DNA from: Bacteroides stercoris ATCC 43183
GTDB lineage: Bacteria > Bacteroidota > Bacteroidia > Bacteroidales > Bacteroidaceae
DNA length: 64,000 bases
Reading direction: 5' to 3'
Assembly: GCF_025147325.1 (NCBI RefSeq)
Contig: NZ_CP102262.1
Coordinates: 1,860,001 to 1,924,000, forward strand
The translations under genes were made by a program, and so were the position numbers. This document shows positions 8,489 to 16,473 of the stretch, piece by piece (within the stretch, counting starts at the first letter, position 1; the number at the start of each line of letters is the position of its first letter). Below the pieces are notes generated by a model, which saw only the letters and a program-made list of their open reading frames with translations, made no database searches and was not told the DNA's origin.

Positions 8489-10810
8489 ATGAAAAAAAAT
8501 ATCTTCATTTTGACCTTCTTCTTTTTGTGTGTCTGCATTCTTTATGTCAGAGGTGAAGAGCGCAAGATGCAAAAATTAGAAATTGTACCTGCACCGGAGA
8601 ATTTTACGCTTGAAAAGGGTAATTTCATATTTAAAGCCAGTACGGTAATCACCGTAGAGGATACAGCTATGGTATCTGTAGCAGAACAGTTCGCCTCGCT
8701 GTTCAATGTTCCTGCAGGCTTTACTCCTCAAGTGAAAACAACAGCGAAAGCCGGTGACGTCTGCCTTCGTTTTGACAGTTCCTTAAAAAAAGAAGCTTAT
8801 CGCCTGGTCATCACTCCTAAGCGGATTAACGTGTATACATCGAGTAAAGAAGGGGCGTTCTATGCCTTTCAAAGCTTGCGCCAACTTCTGCCTTCAGAGC
8901 TGGAGGGAGGAGAGCGTGCAATGAATGTCGACTGGAGCGTACCGGCTGCTACCGTCGATGACAGTCCCCGTTTCGGGTACAGAGGCGTGATGATTGATGT
9001 AGCCCGATATTTTATTCCTAAAGAAGACCTTTTACGTCTGATAGATTGTATATCTTTGTTGAAGATAAATACATTGCACTTGCATCTTACTGATGATAAC
9101 GGTTGGCGCATTGAGATAAAAAAGCATCCTTTGCTTACGGCTGTAGGCTCCCGTCGTGTAGAACGGGAAGGCTTGCTTTTCCATGAGAGGCACAACCAAC
9201 GGCAAGGTGAGCCTACCGTGAAAAAAGGATTCTATACCCAGACGGACATACGCGAGATTGTGGCATATGCTTCCTCACGGTGCATTGAAATTATACCTGA
9301 AATAGATATGCCGGCACACAGCAATGCGGCTCTTGCAGCCTATCCGATGCTTGCTTGTCCTGTAGTGGATAAATTCATAGGTGTGTTGCCGGGACTCGGG
9401 GGGAATCATGCTGACATCATTTATTGTGCGGGGAATGAAAATGTTTATCATTTCCTGCAAGACGTTCTTGATGAGGTAATGGCGCTTTTTCCTTCCCGGT
9501 ATATTCATTTAGGGGGTGATGAGGCTTGGAAAACGCATTGGAAGCAATGCCCGCTTTGCCAGAAACGTATCAGAGAGGAAAAACTGGCGGATGAGGAAGA
9601 TTTGCAAGGCTATTTTATGCGACGTATGAGCAAGTATGTACAAAGCAAGGGGCGTGAAGTGATGGGATGGGACGAACTGACCCAATCGCAGATACCTGAT
9701 GATGCTATTATATTCGGCTGGAGAGGTATGGGTGAAGCTGCGCTAAAAGCAGCCGGGCAAGGGCATCGCTTTGTAATGACTCCTGCTCGTGTCATGTATC
9801 TTATCCGTTATCAAGGTCCCCAATGGTTTGAGCCATATACCTATTTTGGAAATAATACATTGAAAGATATTTATAGTTATGAACCTGTGGAACCGACTTG
9901 GAGTGATGGGATAAAGTCGCTGTTGATGGGTGTGCAAGGTTCTATGTGGACAGAGTTCTGCAACCGGACCAGTGATGTGGAATATATGTTGTTCCCTCGG
10001 TTGGCGGCTGTGGCTGAAGTAGGGTGGACTATACCAGGAAAGAAAGACTGGAGCCGCTTTCTGAAAGCATTGGATCATTTTACGGAACGATTGGCCGTCA
10101 AAGGAGTGAATTTCGCCCAATCAATGTATAATATTCAGCACTCTGTAACGGTTCGCGATGGCAAGTTACAAGTCACCCTGGATTGTATTCGTCCCGATGT
10201 GGAGATAGCCTATACCTTGGACGGGAGTGAACCAACGGTCAACTCTCCGCGCTATGTAAAACCTCTGATTGTAAAACAGAGCACTTTGCTGAAATGTGCA
10301 ACTTTTTACAATGGAAAGTGCATGGGGAAAACGCTGACGTTGCCGGTTGGTTTGAATAAGGCGACAGCTTGTACAGTATATACGGACTCTCCGGCAAAGG
10401 ATGTGCTGGTTAACGGAGTCAGAGGGAGCAGTCGCAGTTCTGACTTTGAATGGGCGTCATGGGAAAATAACGATACAATCTGCATCACCCTTGACTTAGG
10501 CAAGAAAACCTGTATGCAGAAACTCATAATGGGATTCAACAACAGTTACGGCATGGGCATCCACAAACCACGCAGGATAGAGGTCTGGGTATCGCCGGAT
10601 GATCGTCAATACCGGAAAATAAAAGAACAGTCCTTTGCAGAGACGGAAATATTCAGACAGGGTATGTTTACAGAGGATGTACAGTTTGATTTAAAAGATG
10701 AGTCTCGCTATGTGCGTATTGTTGCCTATGGAGCTGGTATGAATCCGCCAACGCATGTTCGTCCGGAGCAAGAAACGAAAGTGTGCATAGATGAGCTAAT
10801 TATTGAATAG
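8489..10810 (+). CDS. GH20 beta-N-acetylhexosaminidase with C-terminal accessory domains
   Basis: A 773-residue exported enzyme that releases terminal beta-GlcNAc or GalNAc by substrate-assisted catalysis. After a hydrophobic signal segment (about 1-22) come the GH20 N-terminal alpha/beta domain (about 30-145) and the catalytic barrel (about 148-500). The barrel contains RYFIPKEDLLRLID, HLHLTDDNGWR, IPEIDMPAH and the catalytic Asp344-Glu345 pair in HLGGDEAW. A chitobiase/FN3-like domain follows (YTLDGSEPTVNSPRY), then a discoidin-like F5/8C domain (about 640-773) that probably binds galacto-configured sugars. Cysteines lie within the signal core but do not form a clear lipobox, so processing by signal peptidase I is more likely. 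It is tightly coupled to the sulfatase before it and the GH29-GH16 gene after it. Confidence 0.94.
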   Translation: MKKNIFILTFFFLCVCILYVRGEERKMQKLEIVPAPENFTLEKGNFIFKASTVITVEDTAMVSVAEQFASLFNVPAGFTPQVKTTAKAGDVCLRFDSSLKKEAYRLVITPKRINVYTSSKEGAFYAFQSLRQLLPSELEGGERAMNVDWSVPAATVDDSPRFGYRGVMIDVARYFIPKEDLLRLIDCISLLKINTLHLHLTDDNGWRIEIKKHPLLTAVGSRRVEREGLLFHERHNQRQGEPTVKKGFYTQTDIREIVAYASSRCIEIIPEIDMPAHSNAALAAYPMLACPVVDKFIGVLPGLGGNHADIIYCAGNENVYHFLQDVLDEVMALFPSRYIHLGGDEAWKTHWKQCPLCQKRIREEKLADEEDLQGYFMRRMSKYVQSKGREVMGWDELTQSQIPDDAIIFGWRGMGEAALKAAGQGHRFVMTPARVMYLIRYQGPQWFEPYTYFGNNTLKDIYSYEPVEPTWSDGIKSLLMGVQGSMWTEFCNRTSDVEYMLFPRLAAVAEVGWTIPGKKDWSRFLKALDHFTERLAVKGVNFAQSMYNIQHSVTVRDGKLQVTLDCIRPDVEIAYTLDGSEPTVNSPRYVKPLIVKQSTLLKCATFYNGKCMGKTLTLPVGLNKATACTVYTDSPAKDVLVNGVRGSSRSSDFEWASWENNDTICITLDLGKKTCMQKLIMGFNNSYGMGIHKPRRIEVWVSPDDRQYRKIKEQSFAETEIFRQGMFTEDVQFDLKDESRYVRIVAYGAGMNPPTHVRPEQETKVCIDELIIE

Positions 10811-10823
10811 AAAAAGAATGACC

Positions 10824-13601
10824 ATGAAAAAGACATTTTTTTCAGTTTTGATGTTGTTGGGCTGTTATACACAGTCCAATGCACAGGAATATTACGAAAA
10901 GCATTTGGAATTTCCACCACAAGCTACGGTGGAGGAGAAAATAGACATGGCATCCCGGTTAGTACCCACACCACAGCAACTGGAGTGGCAGCAGATGGAA
11001 CTAACGGCTTTTTTACATTTTGGTATCAATACTTTTACAGGACGTGAATGGGGAGATGGCAAGGAGGATCCTGCGCTTTTCAATCCCACCGGACTGGACT
11101 GCGAGCAATGGGTGCGTGCCTTGAAAGAAGGAGGTTTCAAGATGGCTGTCATTACTGCCAAGCATCATGATGGCTTTTGTCTATGGCCTACCAAGACTAC
11201 CCGGCATTCTGTTGTCTCGTCACCCTGGAAGAATGGCAAGGGAGATGTGGTGCGCGAATTACGCAATGCCTGCAAGAAATATGGCTTGAAGTTCGGTATA
11301 TATCTTTCACCCTGGGATCGCAATGCCGAATGTTACGGACAAGGCGATGCTTATAACCGGTTCTTCATCGAGCAGCTTACGGAGTTGCTTACCAACTATG
11401 GAGAGGTGCATGAAGTGTGGTTCGACGGAGCCAATGGGGAAGGGCCTAATGGCAAAAAGCAAATTTATGATTGGGAGGCTATTGAGCGTACAATCCGGCG
11501 TTTACAGCCCAAAGCGGTTACTGCTGTCATGGGCGATGACGTTCGTTGGGTAGGCAACGAGAAGGGCATCGGACGTAAGACAGAATGGAGCGCTACGGTA
11601 TTGACTCCTGGTATTTATTCCCGTGCCATAGGACAAAATAAGGAGCTGGGCGTATTTGGCAAGTCAAAAGATTTGGGAAGCCGGGACATTGTGGCGCGCG
11701 CAAAAGAGCTTTTTTGGTTTCCTTCGGAGGTGGATGTATCTATCCGTCCGGGCTGGTTTTACCATTCCAAGGAGGATAGTCATGTAAAATCGCTTGCGCA
11801 TCTGGCAGATATCTACTTCAAGTCGGTAGGATATAATTCGGTGTTATTGCTCAATATTCCACCCGATAAGTCGGGACTTATCCATGAAAATGATTGCCGC
11901 AGGCTAAAAGAGTTCTCTACTTACCTCAAAAATACTTTTGAAAAAGATTATCTGAAGAGGGGGAGAACACGGTGGGAAGCCCTATCAGGTACATCGAAAG
12001 AATACATGGTACGGAAGGATGCTCTTGTAAACACATTTATGATTCAGGAGGATATAACCAAAGGCCAACGTGTGGAAAGTTTTTTATTGGAAGGCTATTG
12101 GGATGGGAATTGGCGGACACTCGCCGAAGGTACTACTGTGGGCTACAAGCGTTTGGTGCGTTTTACAGAGTGCCAACCGGAGAAAATTCGTCTGACGATA
12201 CGCTCTGCGCGTAACGCAGCCCACATTTTGCGTACGGGACTTTTTTATGCCCGTCCGCTGACAGACAATAGCGCTAAAGTGCAGTTGGGCAATGTGCCGG
12301 TAAGCCAATGGCGTCTTTCCGGTACGGATGAGACTATGCGGAAGGCTTTTGATAAAAATGTACAGACAGTATGGCGTACGGAAGGGCTCAAAACATTCAC
12401 TGTAGATTTGGGGCGCGATGCCGAAATCACCGGATTTAGCTATACCCCTGCGCAGGACGATAATCTGGCAGGAACTATCTATAAGTACCGTTTTGAAGTC
12501 AGTATGGATGGCTCGCATTGGAAAACATGTGCCACATCCGGGGAGTTCAGTAACATTATGCATAACCCTGTGACTTGTTTCGTACACTTTGAACAAAGTT
12601 ATAGAGGACGTTTCTTTCGTCTGGTTCCTCTTGCTGAAATAAGTGGGAAACCATGCACATCGATTGCTGAAATAGGAATATTCGCTGTTGCTTTACCTGC
12701 TAAAGATGATGAATCTGCAGTCTATCCCGTTCCCGGTGCACCGCTTACTTTAAAAGTTGGGGATGCCCATCCGTCGGTGGATGGATGGAGTTTTTTCACT
12801 GCACATGAATTTCTGGAGCGGGATACCCGTAATGGACTGCCGTTGGGATTCATCGAACATCGAGGCAAGCATATGAGTCGTGATGCTCGGGTAGATAACA
12901 GCCGTTGTTCGGAAGTGAAGAATGGTGTATTGCAGATTCGTAGCATAGAAGAAGCCGATTCGGTGGATAACCGTTTCGGTAAGCGTGTGAAATTCTCACA
13001 TGGATGTTATCGGACTGCTCTGCCCGGAAGTAGTGAGGAGTGGTGTAATTTTACAGAAAATATGCGCATTGAGGTGCGATTCAAACGTAATGCCTATGAG
13101 GGGTTCAACGATGCGTTGTGGTTTATGGGCAATAATAATCTTCCTTGGCCTGCCAATGGTGAGATAGATCTTTTGGAGAACCCTAAAAGGAAATTGAACA
13201 ACCGTGCTCATTTCACCCTGCACTCGGAAAATCATTATGCCGGTGTCATTGGGGGGGCAGGAAGTGTTACCTCGTCTATTGAAATCAGAGATATGTCAAA
13301 ATGGAATATCTATTGGTTGGAATGGTATCCCGACCGTATAGTAGGTGGGGTAAATGGAGCTACTTATTTTGAGCACAAACGAGGGGAAAATGGTAATACC
13401 GATTGGCCGTGGAGTGATCCTAAAGGTTTCTTTATGATTTTTAGTACCGGTATCTCAACCAATCCCAAAGCATGGGCCGGAGCTGTGAAACCTGAACTGT
13501 GGGACAACAGCGCCATGCCTTGTATGTACATAGATTGGATACGTGTTTATGTCAATAAACAATATAAAGGAGCGGCAGCTCCTGCCGTGAAATACTATTA
13601 G
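10824..13601 (+). CDS. Fusion enzyme: GH29 alpha-L-fucosidase, F5/8C module and GH16 endo-glycosidase
   Basis: A 925-residue two-enzyme protein. The chosen ATG precedes KKTFFSVLM, 13 bp after the GH20 stop; an ATG two codons earlier is also possible. The signal region ends in SNAQ (an LLGC at Cys14 could be a short lipobox). GH29 barrel, about residues 30-370: FLHFGINTFTGREWGDG, TAKHHDGFCLWPTKTT, and VWFDGANG with the predicted nucleophile Asp201. A beta-sandwich and an F5/8C (CBM32-like) domain span about 480-630. The final third is a GH16 jelly-roll with NGEIDLLEN, where Glu780, Asp782 and Glu785 form the ExDxxE catalytic motif, plus IYWLEWYPDRI. GH29 removes alpha-1,3/4 fucose; GH16 enzymes of gut Bacteroides include endo-beta-galactosidases that cut mucin O-glycans. 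Combining both in one chain is unusual. The exact GH16 specificity is inference. Confidence 0.93.
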   Translation: MKKTFFSVLMLLGCYTQSNAQEYYEKHLEFPPQATVEEKIDMASRLVPTPQQLEWQQMELTAFLHFGINTFTGREWGDGKEDPALFNPTGLDCEQWVRALKEGGFKMAVITAKHHDGFCLWPTKTTRHSVVSSPWKNGKGDVVRELRNACKKYGLKFGIYLSPWDRNAECYGQGDAYNRFFIEQLTELLTNYGEVHEVWFDGANGEGPNGKKQIYDWEAIERTIRRLQPKAVTAVMGDDVRWVGNEKGIGRKTEWSATVLTPGIYSRAIGQNKELGVFGKSKDLGSRDIVARAKELFWFPSEVDVSIRPGWFYHSKEDSHVKSLAHLADIYFKSVGYNSVLLLNIPPDKSGLIHENDCRRLKEFSTYLKNTFEKDYLKRGRTRWEALSGTSKEYMVRKDALVNTFMIQEDITKGQRVESFLLEGYWDGNWRTLAEGTTVGYKRLVRFTECQPEKIRLTIRSARNAAHILRTGLFYARPLTDNSAKVQLGNVPVSQWRLSGTDETMRKAFDKNVQTVWRTEGLKTFTVDLGRDAEITGFSYTPAQDDNLAGTIYKYRFEVSMDGSHWKTCATSGEFSNIMHNPVTCFVHFEQSYRGRFFRLVPLAEISGKPCTSIAEIGIFAVALPAKDDESAVYPVPGAPLTLKVGDAHPSVDGWSFFTAHEFLERDTRNGLPLGFIEHRGKHMSRDARVDNSRCSEVKNGVLQIRSIEEADSVDNRFGKRVKFSHGCYRTALPGSSEEWCNFTENMRIEVRFKRNAYEGFNDALWFMGNNNLPWPANGEIDLLENPKRKLNNRAHFTLHSENHYAGVIGGAGSVTSSIEIRDMSKWNIYWLEWYPDRIVGGVNGATYFEHKRGENGNTDWPWSDPKGFFMIFSTGISTNPKAWAGAVKPELWDNSAMPCMYIDWIRVYVNKQYKGAAAPAVKYY

Positions 13602-13690
13602 AAGGAGAACAGGCCGATGTTAAAAGCAGGACTGGGAGTACGGTCCGTTATGTGCAATAGTCGGGATTTGTTTTTTCATATATTGGCAAG

Positions 13691-13726
13691 GAGGAGCAGT
13701 ACACGATGTTGTATCGCTCCTCTTTC
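13691..13726 (+). terminator. Possible terminator of the sulfatase-GH20-GH29/16 operon
   Basis: GAGGAGC and GCTCCTC form a 7-bp stem around an 18-nt loop about 90 bp after the operon's last stop. The following T-run is weak (TTT), so this is a moderate call. Confidence 0.45.
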
Positions 13727-13744
13727 CATTTATAAGCAAGCCAA

Positions 13745-13752
13745 ATAAAATG
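13745..13752. repeat. Target-site duplication, left copy
   Basis: ATAAAATG, identical to the copy on the right side of the insertion sequence. Confidence 0.85.
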
Positions 13753-13780
13753 GGCTCAGCGGAAATATCTGGTTGGTAAG
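13753..13780 (+). repeat. IS left terminal inverted repeat
   Basis: Begins GGCTCAGCGG and ends GGTTGGTAAG; matches the complement of the right end at 21 of 28 positions with no gap. Confidence 0.9.
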
Positions 13781-13793
13781 TTTTAAAATTAGC

Positions 13794-13811
13794 TATCTTT
13801 GCTTACCTTTG
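13794..13811 (+). promoter_or_regulatory. Tandem TAnnTTTG boxes in the IS left end
   Basis: TATCTTTG and TACCTTTG lie one after the other just inside the left repeat and 5 bp before the first transposase ATG. They are candidate -7 elements for transposase expression with a very short leader. Confidence 0.5.
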
Positions 13812-13815
13812 TTTT

Positions 13816-14166
13816 ATGAAACCCGCACAACTCCTTCGTGCCATCCTTCCGGATGTGCTTATAGACAACTTTGATATTGTCAATTTCGACAAGAGTGCTG
13901 ACCGTTTTGATATTTATCTTGATGAAAAAAAAGTTCAACTAAAAGAAGATAAGATCAATCCGGATATCATATCCTATGGTTTTGGTGAGTATCGTACAAT
14001 CCAAGACTATCCTATTCGTGGTCGCGCCACTTATCTCCATGTTCGTAAACGTAAATGGCTTGACAAATCTTCCAATGAAATCTTCAGTTATGACTGGGAT
14101 TTATCCGAATTTGACGGTACACGGCTCAATTCTGAGTTCGTCTCTTTTTTAAAAGAAGGAGATTGA
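13816..14166 (+). CDS. Transposase N-terminal protein of the ISL3-like element
   Basis: A 116-residue protein beginning MKPAQLLRAILPDVL. It corresponds in position to the DNA-binding N-terminus of ISL3 transposases and has a basic stretch LHVRKRKWL where those proteins have their zinc ribbon. No cysteines are present, so a zinc ribbon is not retained. Its stop lies 10 bp before the start of the second frame, which is offset by +1. In the second frame a TAA sits just upstream, so simple -1 slippage cannot join the two; separate translation is the likely mode. Function is inferred from context and resemblance. Confidence 0.82.
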   Translation: MKPAQLLRAILPDVLIDNFDIVNFDKSADRFDIYLDEKKVQLKEDKINPDIISYGFGEYRTIQDYPIRGRATYLHVRKRKWLDKSSNEIFSYDWDLSEFDGTRLNSEFVSFLKEGD

Positions 14167-14176
14167 ATCTACTCCT

Positions 14177-15181
14177 GTGAGCATCAGTGTGCTTGCGGAA
14201 CGTTATGGCGTAAAAGGGCAGACTCTTCGTAAACAATACAAGGAGAAAATCAGTGATTACCGGAACTGGGATCAGCTCGAACATGCGCATGACTATCTCC
14301 TTTATCCTGAAAATATTGGAGAAAAGCTTTCTTTGGATGAAACTTGCCTGAGCAATGGAGATGTTTATACGATTCTGACCAATAAAGCAGCTAAAGGTCG
14401 TAAGGGTGCTTTAGTTGCAATAGTTCGTGGAGTGGCCACAGATGCGGTAAGCGGAATCTTGCGCAGGCTTCCGCACCGGAAACGGCTGTCTGTCAAGACT
14501 GTCACTACAGATTTATCTTCAGCCATGATGCTGACAGTCAGAAAGGTGTTTCCTGCCGCAAAGCTGATCAATGACCGTTTTCATGTACAGCAGCTCATGT
14601 CTGAAGCTGTTGACCAGTTAAGAATACGCTATCGGTGGAAAGTACTTGATGCGGAAAATCAGGCTATCAGGGAGCATCGCCAAAAGAAGAAAGAAACAAA
14701 GAGTAAGGCGGAAAGGGAAAGAATAGGGAAATGGGAACCTGAAAGAATGGAGAACGGAGAAACCCTGTCACAGATAGTAAGCAGAAGCAAGCACATTATA
14801 CTGAAACACTGGAGCAAATGGAATGAACAGCAAAAGACCAGGGCTGCCATTCTCTTTGATAAATTCCCCAAGCTTCTGGAAGGATACAGCCTTAGCATGA
14901 AACTGACAGACATCTTCAACAAGAAGTCAGGTCTCGATGAAGCAAGGCTAAATCTCGCAAGATGGTACAATGAAGTGGAAAAGTTTGACTATATGGAGTT
15001 CAACAAGGTACTTGATACGTTTTCAAACCATAGTACGACCATCATAAATTATTTTGAAGAACGATTGACAAATGCTTCAGCGGAGTCGTTCAATGCTAAA
15101 ATCAAAGCTTTTCGAAGCCAGTTAAGAGGGGTGGCTGATCTGAAATTCTTCATGTTCAGACTGGCTAGGCTATACGCTTAA
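14177..15181 (+). CDS. ISL3-family DDE transposase, catalytic protein
   Basis: A 334-residue recombinase domain starting at GTG. Residues 3-25 form a helix-turn-helix (ISVLAERYGVKGQTLRKQY). The DDE_Tnp_ISL3 core follows with Asp54 in LSLDET, Asp112 in TTDLSSAM, the family motif NDRFHVQ, a charged coiled segment around 165-190, and Glu303 in ASAESFNAKIKAFR. All three acidic catalytic residues are therefore present. The C-terminus LARLYA runs into the right inverted repeat. It lacks the usual N-terminal ~100 residues, which are supplied by the preceding frame. The GTG start is chosen because no ATG precedes the helix-turn-helix in this frame. Confidence 0.9.
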   Translation: MSISVLAERYGVKGQTLRKQYKEKISDYRNWDQLEHAHDYLLYPENIGEKLSLDETCLSNGDVYTILTNKAAKGRKGALVAIVRGVATDAVSGILRRLPHRKRLSVKTVTTDLSSAMMLTVRKVFPAAKLINDRFHVQQLMSEAVDQLRIRYRWKVLDAENQAIREHRQKKKETKSKAERERIGKWEPERMENGETLSQIVSRSKHIILKHWSKWNEQQKTRAAILFDKFPKLLEGYSLSMKLTDIFNKKSGLDEARLNLARWYNEVEKFDYMEFNKVLDTFSNHSTTIINYFEERLTNASAESFNAKIKAFRSQLRGVADLKFFMFRLARLYA

Positions 15182-15188
15182 AAGAAAG

Positions 15189-15216
15189 CTTGCCAACCGG
15201 GGAAATCCGCTGACCC
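15189..15216 (-). repeat. IS right terminal inverted repeat
   Basis: Complement reads GGGTCAGCGG to GGTTGGCAAG, matching the left end. It starts 7 bp after the transposase stop. Confidence 0.9.
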
Positions 15217-15224
15217 ATAAAATG
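15217..15224. repeat. Target-site duplication, right copy
   Basis: ATAAAATG, exact match to the left copy. Confidence 0.85.
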
Positions 15225-15313
15225 GGGCAATATGCGCTTTTCTTTTTCGCTGGGGGGAGTTGCTTTTTACGACCTCTTTGAATGAGTATAAAAGAATGGG
15301 GAAAAGAAAATAA

Positions 15314-15351
15314 AATAAAAAAATCCTTGAATGCTTGGAATTCAAGGATTT
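15314..15351 (-). terminator. Terminator of tRNA-Ala
   Basis: A perfect 12-bp stem (AAATCCTTGAAT with ATTCAAGGATTT, 7-nt loop). Read on the minus strand it is followed by TTTTTTATTTTATTTT, 24 bp after the tRNA 3' end. Confidence 0.9.
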
Positions 15352-15374
15352 GTATAATTAATTTTGATAACTTG

Positions 15375-15448
15375 TGGAGCGTATGAGACTCGAACTCATC
15401 ACCTCGACACTGCCAGTGTCGCGCTCTAGCCAGATGAGCTAACGCCCC
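15375..15448 (-). tRNA. tRNA-Ala(GGC)
   Basis: The minus strand folds into a standard cloverleaf of 74 nt. The acceptor stem GGGGCGT/ACGCTCC contains the G3-U70 pair that marks alanine tRNAs. The D arm has AGCTC...GAGC, the anticodon stem is CGACA/TGTCG with loop CTGGCAG giving anticodon GGC, and the T loop is TTCGAGT. CCA is not encoded. It reads GCC and GCU alanine codons. A -7-like box lies about 42 bp upstream and a strong terminator follows. Confidence 0.97.
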
Positions 15449-15489
15449 GTTGCTAACGTTTGCAGAACTACCTGCTTTATTTGATGGCG

Positions 15490-15497
15490 CAAATATA
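15490..15497 (-). promoter_or_regulatory. -7 box (TATATTTG) for tRNA-Ala
   Basis: Exact TAnnTTTG match on the minus strand, 42 bp upstream of the mature tRNA 5' end. No clear -33 TTTG is seen. Confidence 0.5.
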
Positions 15498-15520
15498 ATG
15501 CATTATTCTGAAATAATTGC

Positions 15521-15528
15521 TATGTTTG
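15521..15528 (+). promoter_or_regulatory. -7 box (TATGTTTG) for the DUF4286-ruvC operon
   Basis: TAnnTTTG match on the plus strand, divergent from the tRNA promoter. Transcription would begin near 15535, which favours the start codon at 15553 over the one at 15538. Confidence 0.5.
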
Positions 15529-15552
15529 CGCAATAAAATGCAAAAAGAAATT

Positions 15553-15858
15553 ATGTTGATCTATAATACGACCTATCATGTAGAGGAAGGACAGGAGAAA
15601 TACTTCCTCACCTGGATGCAGGAATTTTATCTTCCCGAAGTAGAGAAGCACGGTGCGCTGTATGCTCCGCGCATTGCACGCATACTAAGCCATATTGAGG
15701 AGGGAAGTGTCTGTTACTCTGTACAGTTTGAGGTGGAAAATTCAGCCATACTTCATCGTTGGCATCAGGAACAGGGAGTGAAGCTGAACGAGGAATTACT
15801 GAAAATATTCAAGGACAAAGTAATCGGTTTCCCGACATTAATGGAGGTGATAGTGTGA
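15553..15858 (+). CDS. DUF4286 family protein
   Basis: A small soluble protein of 101 residues (106 if the ATG at 15538 is used) starting [13 protein letters not shown], the usual opening of DUF4286 proteins in Bacteroidales. Seen: a compact alpha/beta pattern, no signal peptide or membrane segment, with conserved-looking blocks [13 protein letters not shown] and SVQFEVEN. The family's function is unknown; the length and fold pattern suggest a ferredoxin-like alpha/beta barrel. Its last codons overlap the GTG start of ruvC by 4 bp (GTGA), indicating translational coupling. Confidence 0.85.
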   Translation: MLIYNTTYHVEEGQEKYFLTWMQEFYLPEVEKHGALYAPRIARILSHIEEGSVCYSVQFEVENSAILHRWHQEQGVKLNEELLKIFKDKVIGFPTLMEVIV

Positions 15859-16424
15859 TACAGCCGGTAAAGGAAAAAATTATTTTGGGTATCGACCCCG
15901 GTACTACCATTATGGGGTACGGGGTGCTGCGTGTGGCGGGAACCAAGCCCGAAATGATTGCTATGGGTATCATAGACTTTCGCAAATTTGGCGACCACTA
16001 TCTGAAACTTCGCCACATCCACGAACGGGTACTGGGTATTATCGAGAGTTATCTGCCGGACGAACTTGCCATTGAAGCGCCTTTCTTCGGAAAGAACGTG
16101 CAGTCCATGCTGAAACTGGGACGTGCGCAGGGGGTGGCTATGGCTGCTGCCCTGAGCCGTGATATTCCCATTACCGAGTATGCTCCTCTGAAGATAAAAA
16201 TGGCGATAACGGGAAACGGACAGGCATCTAAAGAGCAGGTGGCGGATATGCTGCAGCGCATGCTTCATTTTCCGAAGGAGGAAATGCCCGTATTCATGGA
16301 TGCCACCGACGGGCTTGCCGCTGCCTACTGCCATTTTCTGCAAATGGGGCGTCCTGTTGCAGAGAAAGGATATCACGGCTGGAAAGACTTCATAGCCAAG
16401 AATCCCGACAAAGTAAAACGCTGA
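15855..16424 (+). CDS. ruvC: Holliday junction endonuclease RuvC
   Basis: A 189-residue cytoplasmic endonuclease that cuts four-way DNA junctions symmetrically after RuvAB branch migration in recombinational repair. The start is GTG, overlapping the previous stop; a longer in-frame extension would lie inside the DUF4286 gene and is unlikely. All four acidic catalytic residues are visible: Asp14 in LGIDPGTT, Glu74 in [10 protein letters not shown], and Asp149 and Asp152 in [21 protein letters not shown] and [11 protein letters not shown] are also RuvC signatures. Length is normal. It is coupled to DUF4286 upstream and lies 49 bp before the pullulanase gene. Confidence 0.97.
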   Translation: MIQPVKEKIILGIDPGTTIMGYGVLRVAGTKPEMIAMGIIDFRKFGDHYLKLRHIHERVLGIIESYLPDELAIEAPFFGKNVQSMLKLGRAQGVAMAAALSRDIPITEYAPLKIKMAITGNGQASKEQVADMLQRMLHFPKEEMPVFMDATDGLAAAYCHFLQMGRPVAEKGYHGWKDFIAKNPDKVKR

Positions 16425-16473
16425 CCTATACCTTATATATTATACTTAATATTTTATACTTAAAAATACTACC

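Larger units (their letters stand above)
13753..15216 (+). mobile_element. Complete ISL3-like insertion sequence (two-ORF, ISAon1-type), 1464 bp
   Basis: Both ends are defined. Imperfect 28-bp terminal inverted repeats (21 of 28 identical, starting GG) bracket two transposase reading frames, and an exact 8-bp direct repeat ATAAAATG flanks the element. An 8-bp target duplication and GG-starting ends fit the ISL3 family. The element sits in intergenic DNA between the glycan locus and tRNA-Ala and interrupts no recognisable gene. Intact ends, both open frames and an exact target duplication suggest a recent insertion that may still be active. The name ISAon1-type rests on recall of how the split N-terminal protein is annotated. 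Confidence 0.9.

Noticed and set aside
13816..15181. Programmed -1 frameshift joining the two IS reading frames
   Set aside because: The second frame is +1 relative to the first and contains a TAA at 14150-14152 just upstream, and no suitable slippery site leads into it.
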